Assembly (NCBI GenBank): GCA_946902875.1
Contig: OX336343.1
Span: forward strand, 15,547,596-15,611,595
Length of the DNA: 64,000 nt
Reading direction: 5' to 3'
Origin: Nematopogon swammerdamellus
Lineage: Eukaryota > Arthropoda > Insecta > Lepidoptera > Adelidae
Shown here: positions 1 to 10,745 of the stretch, piece after piece
Position numbering within the stretch: position 1 is the first letter of the stretch
How the letters are laid out: each line of letters begins with the position of its first letter
Made by a program: the position numbers and the translations under genes
The notes under the pieces: generated by a model
Database searches by the model: none
What the model was told of the DNA's origin: nothing
What the model saw: the letters and a program-made list of their open reading frames with translations, nothing else

Positions 1-500
1 TAAAAAAATTAATACAAGCGCAAATAGGTTATATTATTATACATATCATATAGGTATATAAAGCATACATACCTATGTAGGTAATACCCAAGTAGGTACC
101 GTGTACAACACTCAGCGAAACTAGGGTTCTCGTATTTATATAATCGCAAATATCGCAAATACATAAGTATAACCAATCACCAATCTACAAATACCTAATG
201 AACTAGTAAGGGTATGTATGGGACTTCTAGAATATAATATGCTATATTATAACCACCTACTAACCGTCTTGTAATCGTTATTATTAGATACTTCAGAAAA
301 TAAATAAATATATCTGATATAAAAAATATTTTTACATTCTGAAAAAAATAGTGCCTTTCCGTAAAGAAATCAAAAATATTTGTACCCAAAATATTTCATA
401 CCTTTAATAATACTATACATATACATAGATACCAACCATAAAATAATTAATTACATTGATAATTTCCAATAATTGTATGATCCTTGTAGGTACTTATATA
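1..500. other. AT-rich non-coding DNA
   Basis: No exon, RNA or element recognised. It probably belongs to the intron before the plus-strand exon at 7099. Confidence 0.4.
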
Positions 501-690
501 CACGGTGTTGCAACCCCAACCGTTAAACCCGAAAGGGGGTTATTCTGTACGTAAAATAGAATAACTTTTGTTCTACGACTTTTTTTTGTTTCAAAAAAAA
601 ATTTTTCGCCACTGCAGTTGTTTAGTTACACATATAGAATAACCCCCTTATGTCAGTTAAAAATATTACGGGGACAGCTGCAACACCGTG
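501..690. mobile_element. MITE, 190 bp, 12-bp perfect terminal inverted repeats
   Basis: It begins cacggtgttgca and ends with the exact reverse complement. A second, inner inverted pair (ggggttattct / agaataacccc) makes it foldable. The flanks are TA-rich on both sides (tata / tatg), so the target duplication is probably TA or TATA. Confidence 0.75.
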
Positions 691-1434
691 TATGTATATG
701 TATTCGAAAAAAGCATTGTGGTTGTTTTTTTTTTAAGAATTTGAACCAACATAAGAAAACTATTAATAACTGTATTTTCTTCCTAAATTACTGTTAGGTA
801 TTGTTACCATTTAGCTTCAGGCTAACTTTCGATAGGTACCTTTATTTTAGTAAAGCCTCAAAAGTCAATAGTTGCGAAAATCTATATTTGCTACACGGAT
901 TATCTAGGTTTTCGCGTAATATGTATTCTTACCCGACTAAGGCGAAGCCAAAAGGAGGGGTTATGAGTTTAGCTTGTATTTTATTAAATCAGAGATTAAA
1001 TCACTGCTAAGCCTCTCTAGCTTACCAATTTTTACATTATCTAGCTATAATATTGTTTGCGCTTCCTTGTCTATCCAATCACGCAATAGTAAATAACGTG
1101 CAGGTTCTAGCGACCCCATGGGCTGGCTCCAACCAACTCCACTTGTGAAACCCATCTCGTGATGGCATGGACGATACGGGTCCGGGGTCTTCACAACTGG
1201 AACTCCAAGATGGCGGCAGCTCGTTGAGTGCCAACATCAGCGACTTACACACTGGAGACCTGCCCTTGTCATTTTAGGGCTCCGCAGCCGGCGACGTTGG
1301 CAGGGACCCATGTAAACTCGGTCAGATGTGTCTCCGTCCGTCCGTGTATCTGTCGCACGCGCTGTCCGAGGCGATTACTCCGGAACATGAAGCTCAATAA
1401 TTCTAAAAATAATTTATAAAGTTGTCCATTGTCA
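691..1434. other. Non-coding DNA, nothing recognised
   Basis: AT-rich, becoming more GC-rich after 1100. The latter part may be a decayed repeat, but no frame supports a gene. Confidence 0.3.
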
Positions 1435-1720
1435 GCCTCGATAGCTCAGTGGTGCAGACAGTCGACTGTCGCTATTGATGGTTAAGCAACGCTGAGCGCG
1501 GTCAGTACTTGGATGGCTGACCGCTCGACCGTTGGAGGCTGACCGTGGTTCGGATTCCACGTTAAACTGTAGGTCCCTTCCCTTCTTACCTTACTAGGTG
1601 GTAGGGCTCAACCCGCCCGGGTTGGTACCACCACCGCACCGAATGAAACGTCGTCGGTCGAAACGGCTATGTAAATAGTTCGAGCCGACATGAAATGAAG
1701 GGAAGCACTGACATGGCATT
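1435..1720 (+). mobile_element. SINE copy with tRNA-like/5S rRNA composite head
   Basis: The head has a tRNA-like A box (tagctcagtggt), a 5S rRNA-like segment (gcgcggtcagtacttggatg) at about 1498-1517, and then a B-box-like ggttcggattcc at about 1548-1559. The body (ggtagggctcaacccgcccg, then cgaaacggctatgtaaatag) is shared with other elements in the window. The 3' end is diverged. Confidence 0.75.
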
Positions 1721-2230
1721 ATGCTTATTGCTTTATTTGGCAATGCAAAGGCATGTCTTCGGTAGGGTGCTTTTATTTTCTCCAGTGCATTCGCTGCACT
1801 CAAAGGAGTGAGGCGGTAGAACGTACACTAGGTACCTTATTATGTTATGTTATGTATGAATTATGATATGATGCCCTCAACTTATATACGTGTCACGTTT
1901 CATGAAACCACTCACTCCTTTCGTCGACAAATTTAGATAAAGTTGTTGGTTCGGTCTTGAAACATTTTCGTCTCGTTTTTTCACCCCACCAATAGTTTAG
2001 CTATAATCAAAATCCAATATCAATAGCTATAATGAACGTGAGATGATGAATAAATAAAGAATTAATTTTAAATTCGTTGTTAACTACTACATTTTCCGAG
2101 TTTAATTTTTTTTTCAGCATTGTCCTGTCTAATATATTTTAATAACATACGGATGAAAATATCCCCCTGAGTATTTACTTCGTCGCAGCCTTTGAAGTTG
2201 AAGTTAAGAAGCATCCATAATATATTTACA

Positions 2231-2582
2231 AAAAAAAACATAAAACCGACTTCCTAAAAAAAGGAAAACTAAAAAACTATTCAAAATAAAAATATAAAAA
2301 CCGCCTTCAAAAATATATGAAATAAAAACCTAAAAAAAAAAAACTAACCCTAGAGTTGAAGGCGGTGCTAAAAAGGCTACACAAATCACAAAGGATATTA
2401 TCATCCACTCATGTTTTCTTTCATGCATCATTTTTGCTTGCTTTAGCACCGCCTTCAACTCTAGGGTTCGTTTTTTTTTTTTAGGTTTTTATTTCATATA
2501 TTTTTGAAGGCGGTTTTTATATTTTTATTTTGAATAGTTTTTTAGTTTTCCTTTTTTTAGGAAGTCGGTTTTATGTTTTTTA
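2231..2582. repeat. Foldback repeat, 141-142-bp arms, 69-bp loop
   Basis: Arms 2231-2372 and 2442-2582 are near-exact reverse complements, running from aaaccgacttcc at the outer ends to gttgaaggcggtgct at the loop. Probably a foldback or MITE made of an abundant dispersed repeat. Confidence 0.88.
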
Positions 2583-2635
2583 AAACTTTTTTTTTATTTC
2601 ACAGTTTTTTTTAGTAATTTTTGCTATTAATGTAC

Positions 2636-2674
2636 TCGGCGGAATCGCTCGGCCTTCGGCCTCGCGATTCCGCC
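2636..2674. repeat. GC-rich short hairpin
   Basis: ggcggaatcgc pairs with gcgattccgcc around an inner ggcc/ggcc stem. It stands out in AT-rich sequence; function unknown, perhaps the end of a transposon. Confidence 0.6.
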
Positions 2675-2720
2675 TCGCTTTCCAATCCGATCTTGACCCA
2701 ATTAAAATAGGACCACGTCA

Positions 2721-3075
2721 GCTTCGATAGCTCAGTGGTGCAGACAGTCAACTGTCGCTATTGAATGTTAAGCAACGCTGGGTGCGGTCAGTACTTGGAT
2801 GGGTGACCGCTGACCGTTGGAGGCTGACCGAGGTTCGGATTCCTCGTAAAACTGTAGGTCCCTTCCCTCCTAATCTTACTTGGTGGTAGGGTTTAACCTG
2901 ACCGGGTTGGTACCACCGCACTGAATTAAACGTCGGTCGAAACGGCTATGTAAATAGTTTGTGTTTTCCGACCAGTTCAGTGTAGTCAGTACGATCAAAG
3001 GGGGAAGTACTGACATGGCACTTAGTTTACCCGGTGTTATGGGCTGACATCACGGACGTTGTAGGTGATGTTGCA
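2721..3075 (+). mobile_element. SINE copy with tRNA-like/5S rRNA composite head (fuller copy)
   Basis: Same plan as the copy at 1435: A box (tagctcagtggt), 5S-like gcggtcagtacttggatggg, B-box-like ggttcggattcc, shared body, and a tail with gtgttatgggctgacatcac. The tail runs straight into the tandem repeats that start at 3076. Confidence 0.8.
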
Positions 3076-3637
3076 GAACTTAGTAGAATGGACAGACATA
3101 AACATGTTACGGAACCCTACTTTTATTATAAAATAACCGTCGGAGGACCTTGGTTGAAAATTGTGAAATTTAGTAGAACGGACAGACATACATTTGTTAC
3201 GGAACCCTACTTTTATTATAAAATAACCGTCGGAGGGCCTTGGTTGAAAATTGTAAAATTTAGTAGAACGGACAGACATACATTTGTTACGGAACCCTAC
3301 ATTCATTTTGAAATAAATGTTAAATTTTGTAGAACGGACAGACATGCATTTGTCACGGAACCCTACATTCATCTTGCAGAACTTAGTAGAATGGACAGAC
3401 ATAAACGTGTTACGGAACCCTACTTTTATTATAAAATAACCGTCGGAGGACCTTGGTTGAAAATTGTAAAATTTAGTAGAACGGATAGACATGCATTTGT
3501 TACGGAACCCTACATTCATTTTGAAATAAATGTTAAATTTAGTAGAACAGACAGACATGCATTTGTTACGGAACCCTACATTCATTTTGCAGAACTTAGT
3601 AGAATGGACAGACATAAACGTGTTACCGAACCCTACT
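3076..3637. repeat. Modular tandem repeat, eight copies of a 36-42-bp core
   Basis: Eight copies of a core (...ggacagacat ... gttacggaaccctac) are joined by three linker types: L (ttattataaaataaccgtcg..., about 48 bp), M (attcattttgaaataaatgt..., about 24 bp) and S (attcatcttgcagaac, 16 bp). The order is L L M S L M S end. Because the units lack stops, long frames exist on both strands (+3034-3708, -3615-3037); these are not genes. Confidence 0.9.
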
Positions 3638-4425
3638 TAACAGTTGCACTCCGGGAGTGCCGGCAGATCCCGTGCCACTCTAACTTAACCCTTAATGCAA
3701 TGACTTAAGGTTTCATTTTAAAAATGACGCTGACGCGATGTCGCGAGTTATACATTTTTTACCCACCTAAAAAAGTGCCAAGCGCCGCTAAAGAAGTTTT
3801 CACTTCAAAAACCTCAGGGTTATCCCCTTTCAAATAAAAAAAAAAGAATTTTCAAAATCGGCCCACAATTGACGGAGTAATCGCGTAACAAACATCAAAA
3901 AAAAGAAAACATACTGTCGAATTGAGAATCTCTTAGGTCTAAAGTAAATTTCTCGTGAAGACAAATGCAACGAGCCCAAGCACGATGGGTTTATCATGTG
4001 TAGTTTAGGAGTTCCTATGGCCACCTTCTGTCTCCATCATCAGACCAGCTCGATGGTACTCGGTACAGTAGGTACCGGTCAGGTACCATAATAAATTATG
4101 CGCACCTGGCCGGTCGGAAAAGATAAAAAATTTCAAATTTAGAATATTCATGAAACAAGGGTCCGAATATGTATCACTAGTAAATATCGATTCATGTATT
4201 TCAACAGGACAGAGAAAATTTCAAAATATTAGGTATTTAATACTTTTTAGTTCTTTTTGTTTTTTTGTTTTTTTGAAATCGGTTTAATATTTTTTAAAAC
4301 AGTTTTTATATCATTCTTTTTAGTAATATTACATAAATAAGAATAATCGAAATCGAATAATCGAAATCGATTGAAGTGGTACAGAATTATTCGCCATATG
4401 TGTCAGACTGCAAATTGCTGAATTA
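3638..4425. other. Dispersed-repeat DNA without genes
   Basis: Contains a repeat arm around 3840-3930 (aatcggcccacaattgacgg) also seen at 4780-4870. The rest is AT-rich and unrecognised. Confidence 0.4.
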
Positions 4426-4560
4426 GGCCCACTTGCACCAACACAAGTTCAATATATAAACCAGTTCAACTCGTTAAACTAGCACCCGTTGTATGTGTGA
4501 ACCGCGTTTAAATCCATAACTCGCTACTTAACTTTAAACTCGTGTTGGTGCAAGACGCGC
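4426..4560. mobile_element. MITE, 135 bp, same family as 58727-58852
   Basis: Ends contain cttgcaccaacac and gtgttggtgcaag as inverted repeats. The interior (aaatccataactcgctactt) matches the copy at 58.7 kb in reverse orientation. Confidence 0.8.
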
Positions 4561-4564
4561 TAAG

Positions 4565-4678
4565 TCCACATCACAAAAGTTTTGCTGAAGGTAACCACAC
4601 ACCATACTAATTTATCAAACTGAAAATTGCCGAATACGACCACATCACAAGTTTTGCTGAAGGTAACCACACACTATA
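4565..4678. repeat. Two direct repeats of about 40 bp, 74 bp apart
   Basis: ccacatcaca...gttttgctgaaggtaaccac occurs at about 4565-4606 and 4639-4678; a local tandem duplication. Confidence 0.75.
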
Positions 4679-4689
4679 GTATTATGCTG

Positions 4690-4905
4690 ATTTTTCGAAA
4701 ACCACTCAACCAATTTCGATAAAATTGAAATGGGACCACCTCGGAAGTATGACCTAACTAACAAAAAAAGAATTTTCTAAATCGGCCCTCAATTGACGGA
4801 GAAATCGCGTAACAAACATACAAAAAAAAAAAAAAAAATAAAAAAAAAAAAAACATACAGACGAATTGAGAACCTCCTCCTTTTTTGGAAGTCGGTTAAT
4901 AAAAC
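4690..4905 (+). mobile_element. Retroelement-like 3' fragment with A-rich tract
   Basis: The block aatcggccctcaattgacgg, an A-rich tract (4820-4850) and the ending ttttttggaagtcggtta recur at 3.8 kb and 2.2-2.6 kb. It looks like the 3' part of an abundant non-LTR-type repeat; family not assigned. Confidence 0.45.
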
Positions 4906-6636
4906 ACAAGCAAATTAAATAGCTTTATTAAATTAATTCACAAATACATAATATACAGTCCGTCTCGTTTCCCTTTCTCTCTAAATAATTTTTAATAATG
5001 TTTAAATTTCTACAAAACGATTTTACCTACGTACGAAAGAAAATTCTGAAAATAAAACACAAACCAATCCAAGAACTTTAATAACTTCACAAAAAGTTAT
5101 TTATTGAACTAAATAGGATGTATTTATCACTAATAACAATATTAATCTTTAAATAAAGGATAAATCACAAATACATCTGATTCTAGATGTGATCTAGGTA
5201 TGGTCACATGAGAAGAGTTAGGTTTCCGCTCTATTCCAAGTGTGACATCAATGACAACGTTAACTTGCTCGCAGGAACGTTACGTGGGCGTACTGTGTGT
5301 GGCGTGCAAACGTATATTATTGAAATTGCGTGACATTTAGATTAGAGTAAAAACTATTTCTAAAATTTATATTTACTACCTTTAGCCCGTGCGTGGTTTT
5401 GCTCATTGAAGTTCATTTACAAAGAAGACTATTCGCTAAATCGGTGCGTCAGCTATCATCACGCGAAATTTTCGAGAGTTTAGTTAGAAGTGGCATAGAT
5501 GAGGCGTTAAAACTTACTAATTAACAATTTGTATACCTAATATCTGCGTTAATAATGTCCCCTGGAAATCGGTATACCTACAATCCTCAACAAGTTCGTT
5601 GTTTATGTTTTGCGTTCATATAGAGTTGGTATTTCCGCTTTATATCCGTTAGTAGATTGCGTCGCGTCGGCACTTCAACCACCTTCGACAGCAATGCCGC
5701 TCTCCTCCATCCAACCTCTCGTGGATCGTACGTAATACGTACGACGAAAACATCGTACATACTATGTACGATGTTTTCCTATTGTCACACCTTGGAATCG
5801 AATAAGTTCAAGGAAACGTGTATTTATTTGTCCTTTACAGATACTGAAATTTTTTTATGGCCTACGTAATCATGATTGTAGAATTCAGATAATTGACTTG
5901 CCATCACGCTCAAATCCGAACGCTTTGTTTTAGAATTGTTCGGACCTACTATCTGGAATGGCATACGCCGACGTTACCACCATACATACGTTACCAATAC
6001 AGCTAGATATTGGGATCCTATTTTAAAGAGTGATTTTTGTATATTACCTAATTTGTAATTTCATTAATTTACTGTTTACCAACGTCCTAAAACAAATACG
6101 AGCATGTACAAACTATCTTCGACCCATAAGTGGAGAAGCACAAACTTTTATTTAAAAAAATATATTTTTCTGCATTTTGGTTTAATTAAAAGAAATTAGA
6201 AAAAAATAGTACTATAAAATGGAACAGTCAAACTGTGGATTGGGTGATTCCATTCTTTGTTCGTATACACTGCACTTGCTCCACATTCACTTCACCGCGT
6301 GTCGTCGTGATCGTGCGTCCCGCCCGCGCCTGCGCTCAATAACGACTCCAAGGTGATTGCAGTATGCAGTCGGATAAATAGCATTTTATCAGTAAACTGC
6401 ATTGCAAATAAGTCACTAACTACGCATGTAACGCACTAACTACGTATGCATTAAGTGCATAACCGGTTGTTCAGAATATGTCAGCTAGTGAACCAGCGAA
6501 ATGGTACTATACTTATCCTGCTCAGCTCATGCCAAAGAATATAATACTACTTGCTCATGCCCATGTGTCTACAATCATCACGTTAATTTGGTTCGAGAGT
6601 ATTTCTGTCGAATTAATTAATAAGTACGTACGTACC
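4906..6636. other. AT-rich non-coding DNA with one perfect hairpin
   Basis: No gene found. At 5746-5778 gaaaacatcgtacat pairs exactly with atgtacgatgttttc around a 3-base loop. Confidence 0.4.
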
Positions 6637-6970
6637 GTGTGGGGCCGGCACTTAAAAAGAATAGACTCACTGCGTCTCTCCCCGTGCATGTCGTAAAAGG
6701 CGACTAAGGGATAAGGACAAGATGCCGTGCTAAAGGGCGACAGGCTCGCCACCTCTCACCTTGGCACGGTACTTCCACAGAGTCATGCAGCAGGTGGGTC
6801 TTTGTGCCTTATTTGCTGCTTGATCGATTGAGTCTTGTTCGAATACTTTGCGAAACGTGGCGGTCGGTGTTGTGCTGTAATTTACCAGAGTTCTTGCAGC
6901 GCAATACCGATTGCTCTGCTTACCCCGATTGTCGGGATTCAGCGTGTGTGATATGTATGTATGTATGTAA
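6637..6970 (+). mobile_element. Non-LTR retrotransposon 3' end, intact copy
   Basis: Begins gtgtggggccggcacttaaa, continues with gtcgtaaaaggcgactaagg and ends in a (gtat)n tail. The same sequence at 55938 is interrupted by another insertion. The variable 5' start and short-repeat tail fit a LINE-type insertion. Confidence 0.6.
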
Positions 6971-7098
6971 TTAATAAGTTACAATAAATCTTTATAAACG
7001 ACTTCATACTGTTCTTTCAGTAATCATAATCAATTCATTAACAATAAAACAAACCTTCATGACTTAAAGCGATTGTTTTTTCTTGTATATTGTTATAG

Positions 7099-7290
7099 GA
7101 GAGTTATTACGCGTCCTTGGCGGACGAGGCCGGCACCCAAACGTTGCCCTCAGTGCTGACCAAGATCCGCGAGGAGAGCTCCATCCGGTTTCTGCACAAC
7201 CTGAAGAGCTACCGCCAAGACGTGTACAGCATCATCGACGACAACACCTACCAGATCATAAGCAATGGCAAAAGGGAAGTAATTTGTTGA
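7099..7290 (+). CDS. Last coding exon of an unidentified plus-strand gene
   Basis: A pyrimidine-rich acceptor (ttgttatag, ending 7098) precedes a 63-codon open frame read in phase 0 from 7099. It starts ESYYASLADEAGTQTLPSVL, continues TKIREESSIRFLHNLKSYRQ and DVYSIIDDNTYQIISNGKRE, and stops TGA at 7288-7290. Codon use is GC-rich at third positions, unlike the flanks, so it is probably a real exon. I do not recognise the family. The earlier exons lie left of the window or are undetected in 1-7098. An amphipathic helical C-terminus is likely. Confidence 0.7.
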   Translation, partial: ESYYASLADEAGTQTLPSVLTKIREESSIRFLHNLKSYRQDVYSIIDDNTYQIISNGKREVIC

Positions 7291-8300
7291 CCTTCATGGG
7301 GAGGCTGAGCTGGCATTGGCTGGCGGATATAATTTTAAATATTAGCGGTTAGAAAAATAATGCAAAGAAATGATGTGGGTATCCCGAGACACTCCAGGTT
7401 CAAATATTGTACAAATTGCTTTCACCTATGTAATGTATTTTTTAAATCTCGAAATAAAGTTTCGCAGTTTGACAAATAGTATAATGATTGTAAAATATCG
7501 TTATTAGCAAAAAAAAAATTAAGTCTTGTCATCTAAAAATTTTTTGTTCTGTATAACCACCCAGCAAAGTGAAAAATATAATGTAATTACGATTTCCGGA
7601 AATCTTTGTGTATTAATAAATATGTGTATGGATAAGACATAAGTAATGGTAACTAACTGTAAAGTTGTTTAGAAACTATGTAATGTAGGTATGTATGAAT
7701 AATTGTATAGTGCAGTTTCAGGTTGTTCAGATTTTCTCTTTATATTATTATTATATCCTTTTAAACCACGTTTTATATACGGACTACTTACACATTTTCG
7801 CCAAGTGACTGAAAATTTTAATACTCTTAGGTTAGGTACATAATTCAGTTCTAACTAACCATTTTACTATAAGTTTAGCATTGTTATGTTATATACATCG
7901 GTCTTAGTAAGTAATTTAAACATACATTCATTCATACCATTTAGAGAATATAATGTTTGAACATAAGGTGTATTTCTAGAATTAGGCAATAAAATGGTGT
8001 GCATTTGAGGCATTGAAAAAAACTAAGTCAATTATTTTGAGGCTAGCATGTATACAGACAGTGAAGGGCTGCAGATCCGCACTGACGACTCAGCAGACTA
8101 TCCTGATTCGGCAATGCGGATTTCCGCGAATATTTATTTACCACGAGACAAGTTTTATGAGTAAGTTATAGATGGCTGGATGTTTCGTTTATGGAAGGAA
8201 GAATGTGTGATCCCCCAGCAAGTGAAATAACGCAGACATCCATAGTAAAAACTATTTCTAATGTACTTGTATTTATTTTAATCGTTCCCTGTACTATATA

Positions 8301-8757
8301 CAGGGTGTTGTAACGGCCACTACATTTTTAGGAAATGATTATTGGATTCAATAGTAACAAAAAAGTCAAGTAACTTTTTTCTGAATTCCCTTTAAATAAA
8401 AAGTTACCGTTTTCATACAAACTAATTGATTAATATAGTGTAAAAAGGATCTGATGTTCCGCACGAACGTGGGAAGGAAAGGCGCGTGGTGAGTGAGCTA
8501 GCAAGGACGAGTGCGCGGAGCGAGGAGATGCGCAGCGGCGGCGGAGGCGCTGCGAGTTTTTCGACCCCGACCGTTCCGCGCCAGCACCCTCCATCCGCGC
8601 GCGTGAAATTACACTTGACGAAAACATGAATTTCAAAAATTAATATCTCCAAAACTAGACACTTCAGTTAGAGAAAAACTTTATTTCCTTTTTTGTCTCG
8701 GAAAAACATGAGGATTGCGCTGACGAAATTAATGTACCTGGCAGTTAAAACAACCTG
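8301..8757. mobile_element. Inverted-repeat DNA element (MITE), 457 bp
   Basis: Starts cagggtgttgtaacggcc and ends with the complement of caggttgttttaactgcc (15 of 18 match). Both ends are flanked by tata. A GC-rich interior (8455-8610) contrasts with the AT-rich ends. No coding capacity; it lies in the 3' UTR of the plus-strand gene. Confidence 0.7.
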
Positions 8758-9047
8758 TATACTGTATATGCATATTCATAAATTTTTTATCTGAAAATAA
8801 CCTTAGAGAAAAAATAGAAAATTGAGGCCAAACCATCTCTGGCCAATTTTGCGTCATTTGAGGAGAGTGATCAAATGCGTAAAAATTAGAAAGTGTAATT
8901 AAAAAAAAATTACAATATCTTTTGGCTAATAATAACAGACTATAGTTTAGTATCTAAACTTTAGTTAATTTTGAAGCTTTAGTTAGATTAGTTGAGATAA
9001 TTATTGTATTGTAGCCCCGTCGGAAACAGTCAAAGGGAATGTGTATC

Positions 9048-9053
9048 AATAAA
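9048..9053 (+). terminator. Poly(A) signal, plus strand
   Basis: AATAAA in the context tatcaataaagc, a candidate distal signal for the plus-strand gene. A proximal one is at 7453-7458. Confidence 0.45.
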
Positions 9054-9078
9054 GCAACATTTCCACATAAGTATATCA

Positions 9079-9084
9079 TTTATT
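9079..9084 (-). terminator. Poly(A) signal, minus strand
   Basis: AATAAA on the minus strand (tttatt on plus), just past the plus-strand signal of the convergent gene. Candidate distal polyadenylation signal of the wge-like gene. Confidence 0.4.
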
Positions 9085-9179
9085 TTATATTAATAACATA
9101 GACTGTTAGCAAATGAGTAAATCAAAATGTAGTGAAAGTATAAAACGTATATTTTACAGAAACGTCAAACAGCCACACG

Positions 9180-9277
9180 GAGCCGGGAGCCCGGAGCCCG
9201 GAGCTCGGAGCCCTGAGCCCTGAGCCCTGAGCCAGGAGCCAGGAGCCAGGAGCCCGGAGCCCGGAGCCCGGAGCCTC
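9180..9277. repeat. Heptamer minisatellite (gagcccg)n, about 14 copies
   Basis: Fourteen tandem 7-mers, gagccNN, in which the last two bases change in blocks: three copies ending ct, three ending ag, three ending cg. It is GC-rich in an AT-rich setting, inside the probable wge 3' UTR. Confidence 0.9.
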
Positions 9278-10430
9278 GGCTGCCAACACACAGCTCGGCT
9301 CCTACTCCCGCTCGCTCCCGCTCCGCTCACTCGTTATTGCTAATATTCACAAGAAAAATTAAATAACTAGTCAATTTTAGCATCTAGCACCATTTCGATA
9401 TATATTTATGTTTAAACGTATACAAAAGATGAATAACAAAATTAACTGAATATTAAAAATGTTAACACAATATAAAATAACAAGATAATCTTTTACTAGG
9501 GCAAATTAAAGAAAATACAACCTTCGGCAGTTACGCGTATGCACCGACAGACAACTATAGAGGAACACAACAGTTGCATGTCTAGACAATACTAATGATT
9601 ATCTGAAGATATATCTGAATAATTTGTACTGCCAACTATTTATTTATTAGCCACTTATCTTGTCCACGCTTCACTAAACAATTTCAATAAAAATAATGTT
9701 TCTAAATGTTTGTTTCCAAAGTAACCGAGACCGTCATCCCGCCGAGCTTCCCATCCTCTGCGTCCCCGCATAAGGTTACACTGGTTTCTTTTAAAGATAA
9801 GACTAGTACATGAAATTATTGCATTCAGCAAGCGAAAAAACTTATTTTTTAATTTAGAATTATAAAAATCATAAAGACATTCAAGTATACGAGAAATTCT
9901 TATATCTACGAATACATTAATACACTATGCACATTCAGAGGAAGTATACAAAATAAATCGCATCTTTTAAACACTTATCCGTACAAAATTCGCATTTCTC
10001 ACATTTCAAATAGATACATCAACGTTTATTCAGCCAATGAACGAACATCCCAATATTGTCAAGTCAATGCCCACAGTCTTAACGTTTTATTACGGCACAA
10101 TCTCCACTCGCGCGACCATTATATTAATTTTTCAAAAATTTCATTCCACAAACTACTCAATACAATAAAATAAAGCAGGCACATCCGCCACTGTACACTC
10201 CTCCTTCCTGTATTGTCCGAAAATTCGTTAACTTTCGACAAAAAATACAAATAGTTTTTCAAATGCTACACTCTACTTCAATTAACATACAAGATCGCGA
10301 AGACCCAGCGAGACGTGAAATAGATTCACGAGCTTCATTCAGCGTGGAGACATTCGCCCGTATTTGCAGCCGGAATTTTGCAACTGACAAGATGGACACA
10401 TTTTTAGACATGTTTTAGATTGTACTATAT

Positions 10431-10745
10431 CGTGTGGGGCCGGCACTTTAAAAGAATAGCCCCACTGCATCTCTCCCCGTGTATGTCGTAAAAGGCGACT
10501 AAGGGATATGACTCCCTTCTTATATTACTAGGTGGTAGGGTTTAACCCGCCGGGGTTGGTACCATCGCACTGAATGAAAGGTCGGTCGAAACGGCTATGT
10601 AAATAGTTTTGTGTTTTCCGTCCAGTTGAGTGCACGACCGAAGGGAAGCACTGACGTGGCACCAAGTTTACCCGGTGTTATGGGCTAACATCACAGATGT
10701 TGTAGGCGATGTTAGCTATCAGTGTCAGTTTCCATAAAAAAAATT
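10431..10745 (+). mobile_element. SINE-like element, LINE-type head and shared body
   Basis: Head cgtgtggggccggcacttta and gtcgtaaaaggcgactaagg, body ggtagggtttaacccgccgg and cgaaacggctatgtaaatag, tail gttatgggctaacatcacag, then A-rich. It lies inverted in the wge 3' UTR. Confidence 0.7.

Larger units (their letters stand above)
7291..9068 (+). other. Probable 3' UTR of the plus-strand gene
   Basis: AT-rich non-coding sequence after the TGA, with AATAAA signals at 7453-7458 (proximal) and 9048-9053 (distal). It contains a 457-bp inverted-repeat element at 8301-8757. The long form would end against the 3' end of the wge-like gene. Confidence 0.45.

Noticed and set aside
2740..2815. A 5S rRNA gene
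   Set aside because: Only the internal control region is 5S-like; the 5' and 3' ends of 5S are absent and it lies in a SINE.
3034..3708. 224-codon plus-strand and 192-codon minus-strand frames
   Set aside because: Both are translations of a tandem repeat without stop codons, with no sign of selection.
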